Below the pieces are notes generated by a model. That model saw nothing but the letters and a program-made list of their open reading frames with translations. It ran no database searches and had not been told where the DNA came from. The position numbers and the translations under genes were made by a program. From JACCZR01 sp963844805 (GTDB lineage: Bacteria > Actinomycetota > Thermoleophilia > Solirubrobacterales > Thermoleophilaceae), in assembly GCA_963844805.1 (NCBI GenBank), contig CAWJPU010000013.1, forward strand, positions 62,001 through 126,000: a stretch of DNA of 64,000 nucleotides, given 5' to 3'. Below are positions 44,434 through 53,240 of this stretch, in pieces; within the stretch, counting starts at the first letter, position 1; the number at the start of each line of letters is the position of its first letter.

Positions 44434-46304
44434 GTGCACGCACGGCCGCTTGGGGTGGCAACCGCGGCCGTTTTGGTGGTCCTGGCCATCGGCGCTGCCG
44501 GATTCGCCGCCTCCCTCTCCCCTTCGCGAGCGATGGCCGAGGGGGCTTCTGCGGCCTCCGCGCGCACCGACGTTTCGGCCGCAGCCAGGCGCCGGCGCTG
44601 CCGGCGCGGGCAGATCGGCGCCGTCGTGCGCGGGCGACGCTTCGCCAGCTCCCGGGCGAGGGTCTACGGTGGCCGGCGCCTCCGACGCGGCTCGCACCTG
44701 CGCTGCACACGCTTTCGCAAGCCCGCTCGCGGAATCGGCGGCACGTATCGGGCCACCGCGCGCCTCCTGCGCAGCCGTCATTTCCAGCGGCCGCCCATCC
44801 GGCGGCTGCTGGGCACGAGGCTCGCGCGCGCGGGGTTACGGCTGAGAGGGCCCGGCGACCGTGCCTTGCTGCGCACCGTGGGTGGTGCGGGCATCGCTCG
44901 CTCCCGGCCACGCGCACAGGCCGCCTTCGGTCCGCTGCGCGCCGAGCCGCTCGAGAGTCGGGAGCTGAACGCCAGCACCACACTGGAGAAGCAGACCCGG
45001 GTGGCCGAGGAGAGTCCGGGAGAAATCGGCTCCTACTCCGAGACCGAGATCAAGACCACCACCGACGGGCGCAAGACGCCTTCCAAGGTCGCGGGGACGA
45101 TCAAGCGAGGAGCCGTCCTGGGGGAGGGCACCAGCTTCGGGCGCTGCCCCGACAGCAGCGGGGTGGTGCGCGGTGAATACAAGTCGAGACAGGCGGAGTC
45201 GATAGCCGTGGACTTCCCGGGACCGGACAAGGGCTCCTACACGATGGAGACCACAGTCGAGCCCACGCCTGAAGGCGCATGTGGGCGACGACGCCATCGC
45301 CAAGGACTACGAGTACCGCGGGACGGTCGCCATGGAGGTCCGCGGCCGTGACGCACACGGCAAACATGTGCCGAGCCGGGTTTACAGAATCAGCTTCTCC
45401 CAATCGGGTCTGGACCCCCGGAAGGGCTCGCAGGTTCCTTTCGGACCCGGGAGGGACGGGCGCGCCGAGGGCTGGGGACCGAAGGGGCGCGTGACCGGGA
45501 AGGAAGTGGATCTCGCGGTCTCACTGTGGGGGACTCAGCGACGTCGTCCTCCAAGACCGTGCCCGAGCTCAGGTGCTCTTGGCCGAGAAGGGTTGGCGCG
45601 GTGGAGGCTGCGTGGCCGTCGACGCGGGACCGGACGGAAGGGCGGTTGGTACCGGTGGCAGCATCCGGGTCGACGCGGTGGCGCGCTCCAAGCAGGATGG
45701 CGGGGTCGTCGAGCCCACCAAGCTCGTGGCCGCGACCTGCTCGAGCCTGGGCGAGACGGTGTGCCCGGCCCAGGCGCCCAACCCCGGCTCGATCACCTTC
45801 AGCGACCCCGGCCGGCGCTGGAAGCCCACCGGGCCCGCCCCCTGCCTGGTGGTGACGAGCGTCTCGCGCCGCGGGATCGGCAGTACAGGCGTGACCTTCA
45901 AGGTGCGGGGACAGCCCATCCCTCTGTTCACGGTCAAGGTGGACTACACGGTCGTGAACGACTGCGGGCCCAGCCCCTCGGTCACGCTGGACGACGCGAC
46001 CTTCACGGGGGCGCTGAGCAAGCGAGACCCGGACAGCGAGCGGCTATCCGTGGGCACGGGCCTGGCGAACGGCACGTCAGACCAACTCGGACTGCACGAG
46101 CGGCACGACGTCCACGCACACCAACCGGCCGATGGAGTTCTTTGCGCAGTACACGACGGACGGCTCGGGGAACATCGCGGTGAACTACCTCACACCGAGC
46201 GTGTTGCGCTGGTCGAATCTCGCGCTGATCGTGCCCGGCCGGAACGGGGTCTACACCCTCAGGAACACGCGCCCGAGAGGGTGGTGGCCATGCGCGCAGC
46301 ATGA
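44434..46304 (+). CDS. secreted protein of unknown function (frame-broken)
   Basis: Not recognised. GTG 44434 opens a signal anchor (LGVATAAVLVVLAIGAAGFA). Next comes an unusually Arg-rich stretch (residues about 50-165, e.g. ARRRRCRRGQIGAVVRGRRF), then a beta-rich ectodomain: STTLEKQTRVAEESPGEIGS, GTIKRGAVLGEGTSFGRCPD, VTFKVRGQPIPLFTVKVDYT, SVTLDDATFTGALSKRD. Four cysteine-bearing segments suggest disulfides. Frameshifts near 45278, 45533, 46083 and 46270. About 620 residues in all; the end at 46304 (ERVVAMRAA) depends on the last correction. Confidence 0.6.
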
Positions 46305-46318
46305 CGCACCGGCCAGGG

Positions 46319-47837
46319 TCAGCCCGCGGCGCGGCGGGCGGCGTCCAGCTCCTTCTGCACGGTCCCCTTCTGGTTGGGGATCCGCAGCCTGCGCTCGAGC
46401 ACCGCGACGGCGCCGTCGGCGTCGCCGCTGAGGCGCATGGCGCGGCCGAGGTTGTAGAGCGCGTACGCGTACTGCACGTCGCTCGTGCCGGGCGGGAAGG
46501 CCTCAACCGAGCGTCGCAGCACCGGCACCGCCCCCGCGGTGTCGCCGCGCTGCATCAGCCCGAAGCCCTCCCGGTTCAGGCGGGCGCCGGTGGCGGCGCC
46601 TCCCTTGCCGGCCGGCTGCGGGACGCTGGGTTGCGCCGGCTGCCCGGTGGGCGTCGATTCGGGCTGCTGGGAGGACCCCTGCTGTTGATCCTGCTGCTCT
46701 CTTGCTGCGGCTCCTGGGTCGCGCTCGAGGAGCCCGAGGGCTCGTCGCCACCGCCGGCCAGCGCGACGGCGATTGCGACCACCGCGAGCACGGCGACTGC
46801 GCCCGCCAGCAGGCCGACGGCAATACCGCGCCTACGTGGGGGTGCCTGGTAGCGACCGCGTCGCGCGGGCCGCGCCGGCGCCGGGCCGGTGTCGGCTCAG
46901 GTGTGGGGGTAGGCGTTGGCTCCGGCTCCGGCTCCGTCTCGGGCTCACTCACCGGCGCCGCGACGGCCCCGCCGGTCGCGGCGCGGGCGGCCTCAAGCTG
47001 CATGCGGGCGGTGGTCTCCTCGCCGAGCGCCCGCGCGAGGTCGGACACGAAGTCGCACACGGACGCCGGGCGGTCCGCGGGGTCCCGCGCCATCGCCGAG
47101 GTCAGCACGGCGGCGGCCTGGGGCGGGGCGGCGGGCCAGGCCTCGCGCAGATCGGGCGGGGCCTCGGTGGAGATCGCGTGGGCCACCTCCATGGGCGTGC
47201 GCCCGCTGCGGGCCTTCGCTCCGCTGAGCATCTCGAAGGCGACGGTGGCCAATGCGTAGAGGTCGGTGGCCGAGCTCACCCGCCCGCCCTCCAGCTGCTC
47301 CGGCGCCATGTAGGAGGCCGTGCCGAGCGCGACGTCGCTGCGGGTGATCCGAGTGATGTCGGCGGCGGTGGCGATGCCGAGGTCCGCGAGCTTGATCGTG
47401 CCGTCGCGGCCGAGCAGGACGTTGGCCGGCTTGACGTCGCGGTGGACCACACCGTGCTCGTGCGCGTGCTCCAGCGCGGACGCGGTGGCGGCGAGCACCT
47501 CCACCGCCCGGCGCGGCTGCATGCGGTCGCTCGAGAGCTCGCGGCCCAGGTGAGGGCCGTCCACGTACTCCATGACGATGACGAGCCCCTCCTCGTCGGT
47601 CAGGATGTCGAAGACCCAGACGAGGTTCGGGTGGTTCAGCGACGCGCCGAGCTTCGCCTCCCGGACGAAGCGGATCTCGACGTCCTCGGCCGAATCGGCG
47701 TGCAGGCGCTTGACCGCCACCTCGCGGTCGAGGCGCTCGTCCTCGGCCAGATAGACGACCGCCATCCCGCCCCGTCCGAGGGCCCTCTTGACCCGATACC
47801 GCTCAGCAATGAGCGAGCCTGTCGTCCTGACGGCCAC
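46319..47837 (-). CDS. Ser/Thr protein kinase with extracellular TPR domain (frame-broken)
   Basis: PknB-type membrane kinase, about 505 residues from GTG 47837. Kinase domain: LGRGGMAVVYLAEDERLDRE, VAVKRL, VVHRDVKPANVLL, LADLGIATA (DLG in place of DFG) and GTASYMAPEQL. A Glu/Pro repeat linker (EPETEPEPEPTPTPTPEPTP) precedes one helix (LLAGAVAVLAVVAIAVALAG). The outer part holds a tetratricopeptide pair: GLMQRGDTAGAVPVLRRSVE, YALYNLGRAMRLSGDADGAV. Frameshifts near 46850 and 46660. Faces the convergent secreted gene. Confidence 0.83.
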
Positions 47838-47853
47838 CGAAAGGGTCTACCCA

Positions 47854-47867
47854 CCCCCAGACGGGGG
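47854..47867 (-). terminator. possible terminator after thiolase
   Basis: CCCCC-AGAC-GGGGG hairpin 9 bases beyond the thiolase stop (minus strand), followed there by TGGGTAGACCCTTT. It also lies just upstream of the kinase start at 47837, so it may be part of that leader instead. Short stem and weak T tract. Confidence 0.35.
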
Positions 47868-47875
47868 CTAACCCG

Positions 47876-49048
47876 TTATACGCGCTGGATCAGCGTGCCG
47901 GTACCCAGGCCGCCGCCGCAGCACATCGTCACGAGGCCGGTCTCCTTGTCGGAGCGCTCGAGCTCGTGCAGCAGCGTGGTCATCAGGCGGGCGCCGGTGG
48001 AGCCCAGCGGATGCCCGAGGGCGATCGCGCCGCCGTTGACGTTCACGCGGTCCATGTCCGGATCGAGCTCGCGGCGCCAGGCGGCGACCACGGAGGCGAA
48101 GGCCTCGTTGATCTCGACCAGGTCGATGTCATCCATCTTCATCCCGTTGCGGTCCAGCAGCTTCTTGGTCGCGGGGATGGGGCCGGTGAGCATGATCACG
48201 GGGTCGACGCCGACCGTGGTCAGGTCGACGATCTTGGCCCGCGGCTGGAGGCCGAGCTCGTCGGCCTTCTCGCGCGTCATGAGCAGGACGGCAGCGGCGC
48301 CGTCGGAGATCTGCGAGGAGTTGCCCGCCGTGACCTTGCCGTCCTCCTTGAAGGCCGGCTTGAGCTCGGAGAGCTTCTCCAGCGAGGTGTCCGGGCGGGG
48401 GCCCTGGTCGGTGGCGTAGGTGCTGCCGTTGACCTGGAAGGGGACGATCTCGCGCTCGAAGCGGCCCTCCTCGGTGGCCTGGGCGGCCAGCTGGTGGGAG
48501 CGCAGGCCGATCTCGTCGAGCTCGGAGCGGGGGATCTCCCACTGGTCGGCGATCATCTCGGCCGAGAGGCCCTGCGGGATCAGGTCGTACTTCTCCAGCA
48601 GCTCGGGGGAGAAGGCGGCGCCGTACTTGCCCTGGGTCTCGAAGCCGACCGCGAACGAGACGTGGCCCATGTGCTCGACGCCCGAGCCGATGACTGCGTC
48701 GTGCACGCCGGAGGCCACGAGGGCGGCGCCGAAGTTGATGGCTTGCTGGGCCGAGCCGCACTGGCGGTCGACGGTCGTGGCAGGCGTCTCGACGGGGAGG
48801 CCGGCCTCGAGCCATGCGTTGCGGCCGACGTTGAAGGCCTGCTCGCCGATCTGCTGGACGCAGCCGGTGATGACGTCCTCGACCTGCTCGGGCTCGATCC
48901 CGGCGCGCTCGATGACCTCGGTGTAGCTCTTGGCCAGCAGCGCGTTGGGATGGGTGTCCTTGTAGTAGCCCTTCTCCGGATGGCCGCGTCCGATAGGCGT
49001 CCTGACCGCCTCGACGATGACCACCTCACGACCGTTTCCGTTCTGCAC
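47876..49048 (-). CDS. acetyl-CoA acyltransferase (thiolase)
   Basis: Thiolytic cleavage of 3-ketoacyl-CoA in beta-oxidation (or the reverse condensation). 390 residues from GTG 49048, chosen for its GGAGG. A longer TTG start at 49075 is possible. Catalytic Cys in TVDRQCGSAQQAINFGA, NEAFASVVAAW, His in GGAIALGHPLGSTGARL, and second Cys in MCCGGGLGTGTLI. Uninterrupted. Divergent from the 3-hydroxyacyl-CoA dehydrogenase at 49097 across a TetR-type palindrome. Confidence 0.94.
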   Translation of the reverse strand: MQNGNGREVVIVEAVRTPIGRGHPEKGYYKDTHPNALLAKSYTEVIERAGIEPEQVEDVITGCVQQIGEQAFNVGRNAWLEAGLPVETPATTVDRQCGSAQQAINFGAALVASGVHDAVIGSGVEHMGHVSFAVGFETQGKYGAAFSPELLEKYDLIPQGLSAEMIADQWEIPRSELDEIGLRSHQLAAQATEEGRFEREIVPFQVNGSTYATDQGPRPDTSLEKLSELKPAFKEDGKVTAGNSSQISDGAAAVLLMTREKADELGLQPRAKIVDLTTVGVDPVIMLTGPIPATKKLLDRNGMKMDDIDLVEINEAFASVVAAWRRELDPDMDRVNVNGGAIALGHPLGSTGARLMTTLLHELERSDKETGLVTMCCGGGLGTGTLIQRV

Positions 49049-49089
49049 CCGAGCCTCCGAAAGTCGCTTGTACAAGCTAGGTTACTCGA

Positions 49090-49105
49090 TTGACTGATGA
49101 GTCAA
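49090..49105. promoter_or_regulatory. TetR-type operator palindrome
   Basis: TTGACTGATGAGTCAA: 6-base arms TTGACT/AGTCAA with a 4-base spacer, 16 bases long and differing at two inner positions from the site at 17179. It covers the ATG at 49097 and lies 41 bases upstream of the thiolase start, so binding could block both divergent genes. Confidence 0.65.
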
Positions 49106-49864
49106 CCAACGCCATCGGAGCCCCTCGGGATCGTCGGGAGCGGGGCCATCGCGTGCGGGCTGGCGCGGGTCGCGGGGACGGCGACGCTATGGGCCCGCAG
49201 CGAAGACTCGGCGGAGCGTGTGCGGGCCAAGCTGCCCGACGAGATCCGGGTTACGACCGAGCTCGATGACCTCGCCGGGTGCGGCATCGTGGTCGAGACG
49301 GTGGCCGAGGAGCACGGGGTCAAGCAGCCACTGCTGTTCGACGTCAACGGCCTGTTGGGGCCCGACGCCCTGCTGGCCACGAGCACGTCCTCGCTCGACG
49401 TCCAGGCGCTGGCCGACGCCAGCGGGCGCCCCGACCGCTTTGCCGCCTTCCACGTCTTCAACCCGGTTCAGAGGATGGAGCTGATCGAGCTGGCCTTCCC
49501 CGACCAAGCGCTGCCCGGCACCCGCCGGCGCATGCACGCGCTGTGCGAGTCGATCGGCAAGACGGCGGTGGAGGTCCCCTGCGTGCCGGGTTTCGTGGTC
49601 AATCGCCTGCTGTTTCCGTACCTCTTCTCGGCGGTCGAGCTGATGGAGGCCCAAGGCCTGGAGCCCAAGGCGGTGGACACCTGCATGCACCTGGGAGCCC
49701 ACCACCCGATCGGGCCGCTCGGCCTGCTGGACCTGGTGGGGCTCGACATCTCCGTCGCGATCGCCGACGCGATCGGCATCGACGTCCCCGCGCGCGTGCG
49801 CGAAATGGTGTCCGAGGGCAAGCTGGGCCGAAAGACCGGGGCAGGCTTCTACTCGTACGGCTGA
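49097..49864 (+). CDS. 3-hydroxyacyl-CoA dehydrogenase
   Basis: NAD-dependent oxidation of 3-hydroxyacyl-CoA to 3-ketoacyl-CoA, the substrate of the neighbouring thiolase. 255 residues from ATG 49097. Rossmann GIVGSGAIACGLARVAG, VVETVAEEHGVKQPLLFDVN, LATSTSSLDVQALA, the active-site HVFNPVQRMELIEL, and a C-terminal domain with VPGFVVNRLLFPYL, GLLDLVGLD and GRKTGAGFYSYG. Slightly short because the second helical repeat is minimal. Uninterrupted. Operator overlaps its start. Confidence 0.92.
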   Translation: MSQPTPSEPLGIVGSGAIACGLARVAGTATLWARSEDSAERVRAKLPDEIRVTTELDDLAGCGIVVETVAEEHGVKQPLLFDVNGLLGPDALLATSTSSLDVQALADASGRPDRFAAFHVFNPVQRMELIELAFPDQALPGTRRRMHALCESIGKTAVEVPCVPGFVVNRLLFPYLFSAVELMEAQGLEPKAVDTCMHLGAHHPIGPLGLLDLVGLDISVAIADAIGIDVPARVREMVSEGKLGRKTGAGFYSYG

Positions 49865-50094
49865 AGCCGCAGGCCCGCGGCCATGTCCCACACGACATCG
49901 GCCTCGCCTATGCCCTGGGCGCAGGCCAGCTCGGACACCGTCTCCCAGGGCAGCGTCGCCTCGGGCAGGTCGTCCCAGCGAGCGAAGTCCACGTTCTCCA
50001 GAGCCGCCTGCAGGCTGCCCCCGAGCTTCGGCTGGTCCCTCAACAGCGCTCGGAGTGCGTTTCGCTGTGAGTCAGTGAGCCGTACGGACCACAT
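49849..50094 (-). CDS. small hypothetical protein
   Basis: 81 residues from ATG 50094 (MWSVRLTDSQRNALRALLRD). Helical, with a Trp/Pro-rich centre (VDFARWDDLPEATLPWETVS) and no membrane segment or known motif. The first part looks like a short winged-helix or UBA-like helix pair. Ends 16 bases inside the convergent dehydrogenase gene. No functional link can be drawn. Confidence 0.5.
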   Translation of the reverse strand: MWSVRLTDSQRNALRALLRDQPKLGGSLQAALENVDFARWDDLPEATLPWETVSELACAQGIGEADVVWDMAAGLRLQPYE

Positions 50095-50136
50095 GTCTTG
50101 CCCGTCGAAGCTATGCCGCTCCCCGGACGGAAGCCG

Positions 50137-51501
50137 CTACGCGCCCTCGGTGGCCTCGCGCACCTCGAGCTCTGCCTCGTCCGCCTGCTCGGACGGCTCG
50201 GGGCGCTGGTGGTGGTCGCGGATGCGCACCGCCTCGATGCGGTTCTCGCGCACCGACTCGACGCGCAGCGAATAGCCGTTCGCGCGCACCATGTCGCCGC
50301 GCTTGGGCAGCCGGCCCAGCTCGGCGAACACGAACCCGCCCACCGAGTTGAACGCGTCGGAGCCGGCGGGCATGTTCAGCCCGTAGTCGGCCAGGTCGGT
50401 GATCGGCACGTGGCCGCGCACCCACCAGTCGCCGTTGGAGAGGCGGCGCACGCCGGCGACGGCGGGGTCGGTCTCGTCGGCGATCTCTCCCACGACCTCC
50501 TCGACGATGTCCTCGACGGTCACGATGCCTGCCGTGCGGCCGTACTCGTCGACCACCACGGCGAGCGACATGCGCTCGCGCTGGAGCTCGCGCAGGAGGT
50601 CGTCGAGCGGCTTGGTCTCCGGGACGATGTGGGCGTCCTTGACGCTCGGCTCGATCGAGGCGTCGGCGCCCTCGACCATCATCCGCCGCGCGAGCGAGTT
50701 CGCGTGCACGATGCCGCGGATCCGATCCTCGTTCCCGCCCTCGGTGACCACCAGGCGGGTGTGTCCGGAGTCGACGCAGCGGCGCAGCGCCTCCTCGGCG
50801 GTCTCGGACACGTCGACGGTCACGACCGCCGGTATCGGGGTCATGACCTGGCGCGCCTCCTGCTCGTGCAGGTGGAATACGCCGGAGAGCATCCCGGCCT
50901 CGTCCTCGTCGAGCTTGCCGCCGGTCACGCTCTGGGCGATCAGCAGCTTCAGGTCGTCCGAGTCGGAGGCCTCGTCGAACTCCTCCTGGGCGTTCACGCC
51001 GAGCAGCCGCAGGATGCCGTTCGAGGCCTTGTTGAGGAGCACGATGAACGGCTTGAAGACGACCCGGAACAGCTCGAGCCCGCGGGCGATGTGGCGCGCG
51101 ACGTTCTCGGGGTGGACGATCGCGAAGATCTTCGGCACCTGCTCGCCGAGCGTGATGTGCAGCGCGGTGGTGATCAGGTAGGCGAAGCCGAAGGAGATGG
51201 CCAGCGTGACACCGTGGGGCAGCGTGGTCCCCAGGCCCTCCTCGACCAGGCTGGCGATCGCCGGCTCGCCCATGAAGCCGATGCCCAGAGAGGTGAGGGT
51301 GATGCCGAGCTGGCAGGCCGAGAGGTACTCGGGCAGGTCGCCCATCTGCTTGAGCGCGAGCTTGGCGCCGCCCTTGCCCTCGTCCACCAGCATCTGCATC
51401 TGCGGCTCGCGCGAGCGCACGAGCGCGAACTCCGCCGCGACGAAGTAGCCGTTCAGCGCGACCAGCACGAGAACGCCCAGCAGGAACAGGAGCTCGATCA
51501 C
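50137..51501 (-). CDS. CNNM/CorC-family membrane protein (DUF21, CBS pair, CorC_HlyC domain)
   Basis: 454 residues from GTG 51501. N-terminal DUF21 membrane domain (LLFLLGVLVLVALNGYFVAA, VTLAISFGFAYLITTALHIT with GEQVPKIFAI), then two CBS motifs (VMTPIPAVVTVDVSETAEEA, RMSLAVVVDEYGRTAGIVTV with EDIVEEVVGEI) and a C-terminal CorC_HlyC domain (DWWVRGHVPITDLADYGLNM). Proteins of this type regulate or mediate Mg2+ or Co2+ efflux; 'hemolysin' labels are historical. Uninterrupted. Confidence 0.93.
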   Translation of the reverse strand: MIELLFLLGVLVLVALNGYFVAAEFALVRSREPQMQMLVDEGKGGAKLALKQMGDLPEYLSACQLGITLTSLGIGFMGEPAIASLVEEGLGTTLPHGVTLAISFGFAYLITTALHITLGEQVPKIFAIVHPENVARHIARGLELFRVVFKPFIVLLNKASNGILRLLGVNAQEEFDEASDSDDLKLLIAQSVTGGKLDEDEAGMLSGVFHLHEQEARQVMTPIPAVVTVDVSETAEEALRRCVDSGHTRLVVTEGGNEDRIRGIVHANSLARRMMVEGADASIEPSVKDAHIVPETKPLDDLLRELQRERMSLAVVVDEYGRTAGIVTVEDIVEEVVGEIADETDPAVAGVRRLSNGDWWVRGHVPITDLADYGLNMPAGSDAFNSVGGFVFAELGRLPKRGDMVRANGYSLRVESVRENRIEAVRIRDHHQRPEPSEQADEAELEVREATEGA

Positions 51502-51630
51502 GCTCGCGCCTTATGTGGGCTGGGACTTCGAGGGAGCTCGTCGCTCATCGGCGGACGAGGGTCACGGTAGCAGTGCGCACCCAGAGCGAACGGGTGCTCG
51601 CCCGGCCGACGCTCGGGCTGCGCTCCTCCG

Positions 51631-51909
51631 CTACGAGATGGCGTCGATGCGCTGTGCCAGCTCGAAGTCCGAGGCCGTCAGACCGCCCTGCGAGTGGGTG
51701 GTGATCGTGACGGTCACGGTGTCCCAGGAGATGGCCAGATCGGGGTGGTGGTTCATGTCCTCGGCGACGGGCATCACCTCGTTCACGAACTCCACCGAGC
51801 CGGTGAACTTGTCGCGCTTGAAGTCCTTGGTGATGGCGTCGCCGTCCCGAGCCCACCCGTCGAGGGCGCCCAGGCGCTCCTCGATCTCCTCGTCGCTCAG
51901 AAGTGCCAT
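51631..51909 (-). CDS. pterin-4a-carbinolamine dehydratase
   Basis: 92 residues. Recycles the pterin cofactor of aromatic amino-acid hydroxylases. Active-site signature EDMNHHPDLAISWDTVTVTI, then TTHSQGGLTASDFELAQRID; N-terminus LSDEEIEERLGALDGWARDG is typical. Uninterrupted. Divergent from the cobalamin-binding-like gene with only 9 bases between starts. No phenylalanine hydroxylase gene is in the window. Confidence 0.93.
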   Translation of the reverse strand: MALLSDEEIEERLGALDGWARDGDAITKDFKRDKFTGSVEFVNEVMPVAEDMNHHPDLAISWDTVTVTITTHSQGGLTASDFELAQRIDAIS

Positions 51910-51918
51910 GGTTGCTCG

Positions 51919-52821
51919 GTGCGCATTGCTTCGCTGGTCCCCTCCTCCACGGAGATGCTGTTCGCGCTCGGCCTGGGCGAGGAGGTCGTCGCGGTCACCC
52001 ACGAGTGCGACTTCCCGCCCGAGGCTGCGTCGCTTCCGCACATTACCCGCAGCGTCATCCCCGAGGGGCTGACCGCCGCGGACATCGACCGGGCGGTGCG
52101 CGAGCGCACCGAGGCCGGCGAGGCGATCTACGAGCTCGACGAGTACCTCCTGGCCGAGCTGGCGCCGGACCTGATCGTCACCCAGGCGGTCTGTGAGGTG
52201 TGCGCCGTCTCCTACGACGACGTCCGCGCGGTGGCCGAGCGCCTGAGCTCCGAGCCCGAGGTGCTGTCGCTCGACCCGACCACGATCGGCGAGGTGCTCG
52301 CCGACGTGCCGCGCCTGGCGAGCGCCGCCGGCGCGCCCGCGGCCGGCGAGCGGCTGGTGGCCGAGGCGGGAGAGCGCCTGGACGCGGTGGCCGACGCGGT
52401 CGACGGCGCGCCCGAGCCCTCGGTCGCGGCGCTGGAATGGCTCGACCCCGTTTTCGTCGGCGGCCACTGGGTGCCGCAGATGATCGAGCTGGCCGGCGGG
52501 ATGGACGTGCTGGGCCTGCCGGGCGAGAAGTCGCGCACGGTCGAGTGGAGCGAGGTCGAGGCGGCGCACCCCGAGCTGGTGGTCGCCATGCCCTGCGGCT
52601 ACGACACCGACCGCGCCGCACAGGAGGCCGAGCAGTTCGCCGGGCGGCTGGCCGGCCTCGGCGCGCGCGTGGTCGCGGTCGACGCGGCCGCCTACTTCTC
52701 CCGGCCCGGGCCGCGGCTGGTGGACGGCGTCGAGCTGCTCGCCCACCTCTTGCACCCCACGCTGGTCGCCGCGCCGCCGCCCGAGCGGTGGCGCGAGGTG
52801 GACCTGCGCGTCCGCGCGTGA
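51919..52821 (+). CDS. BtuF-like cobalamin-binding protein without signal peptide
   Basis: 300 residues from GTG 51919, periplasmic-binding-protein fold of the BtuF/PF01497 class: IASLVPSSTEMLFALGLGEE, VVAVTHECDFPPEA, LAPDLIVTQAVCEVCAVSYD, ALEWLDPVFVGGHWVPQMIE and PELVVAMPCGYDTDR. The fold begins at the first residue, so there is no export signal, as in a known cytosolic subgroup. CEVC and HECD could contact metal or corrinoid. Stop overlaps the next gene (GTGA). Cobalamin binding is inferred from family only. Confidence 0.78.
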   Translation: MRIASLVPSSTEMLFALGLGEEVVAVTHECDFPPEAASLPHITRSVIPEGLTAADIDRAVRERTEAGEAIYELDEYLLAELAPDLIVTQAVCEVCAVSYDDVRAVAERLSSEPEVLSLDPTTIGEVLADVPRLASAAGAPAAGERLVAEAGERLDAVADAVDGAPEPSVAALEWLDPVFVGGHWVPQMIELAGGMDVLGLPGEKSRTVEWSEVEAAHPELVVAMPCGYDTDRAAQEAEQFAGRLAGLGARVVAVDAAAYFSRPGPRLVDGVELLAHLLHPTLVAAPPPERWREVDLRVRA

Positions 52822-53240
52822 AGCGGGCCGAGCGAAGCGTGGACATCGAGGCGCCGCCGCAGGCGTGCTTCGACGCGTTGGCGGACTTCGAGAGCTACCC
52901 CGACTGGCAGAGCGCCGTGCGCCGCGTCGAGGTGCAGGACGACGGGGACCCGGTCCGTGTCTCCTTCGAGGTCGACGCGAAGGTGAAGACGGTGCGCTAC
53001 GTGCTCGACTACCACCTCGACGGGCCCGAGCACCTGAGCTGGGACTACGTGGAGGGCGACGTGAAGGCGATCGAGGGCGAGTACCGGCTCGAGCCGCTCG
53101 ACGGCGGGGACACCCGGGCCACCTACGTCCTGGGCATCGACCCCGGCATGTGGGTCCCCGGCAAGGTCATCTCCGTGCTGCGCGACCAGGTGATGAAGGG
53201 CTCGGTGGAGGAGCTCAAGCAGCGCGTCGAGTCGCGGTGA
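52818..53240 (+). CDS. SRPBCC-fold (ribosome association toxin RatA-like) protein
   Basis: 140 residues, GTG 52818 overlapping the previous stop. Coq10/RatA-like pattern: RSVDIEAPPQACFDALADFE, SYPDWQSAVRRVEVQDDGDP, LDYHLDGPEHLSWDYVEGDV, KAIEGEYRLEPLDGGDTRAT. It binds a lipid-like ligand in related proteins. Located between the cobalamin-type protein and two glycosyltransferases, all with 4-base overlaps, so these four genes are one unit. Confidence 0.82.
   Translation: MKRAERSVDIEAPPQACFDALADFESYPDWQSAVRRVEVQDDGDPVRVSFEVDAKVKTVRYVLDYHLDGPEHLSWDYVEGDVKAIEGEYRLEPLDGGDTRATYVLGIDPGMWVPGKVISVLRDQVMKGSVEELKQRVESR

Noticed and set aside
50137..51501. Hemolysin
   Set aside because: The DUF21-CBS-CorC_HlyC order is that of CNNM/CorC ion-transport proteins; the hemolysin label is historical.
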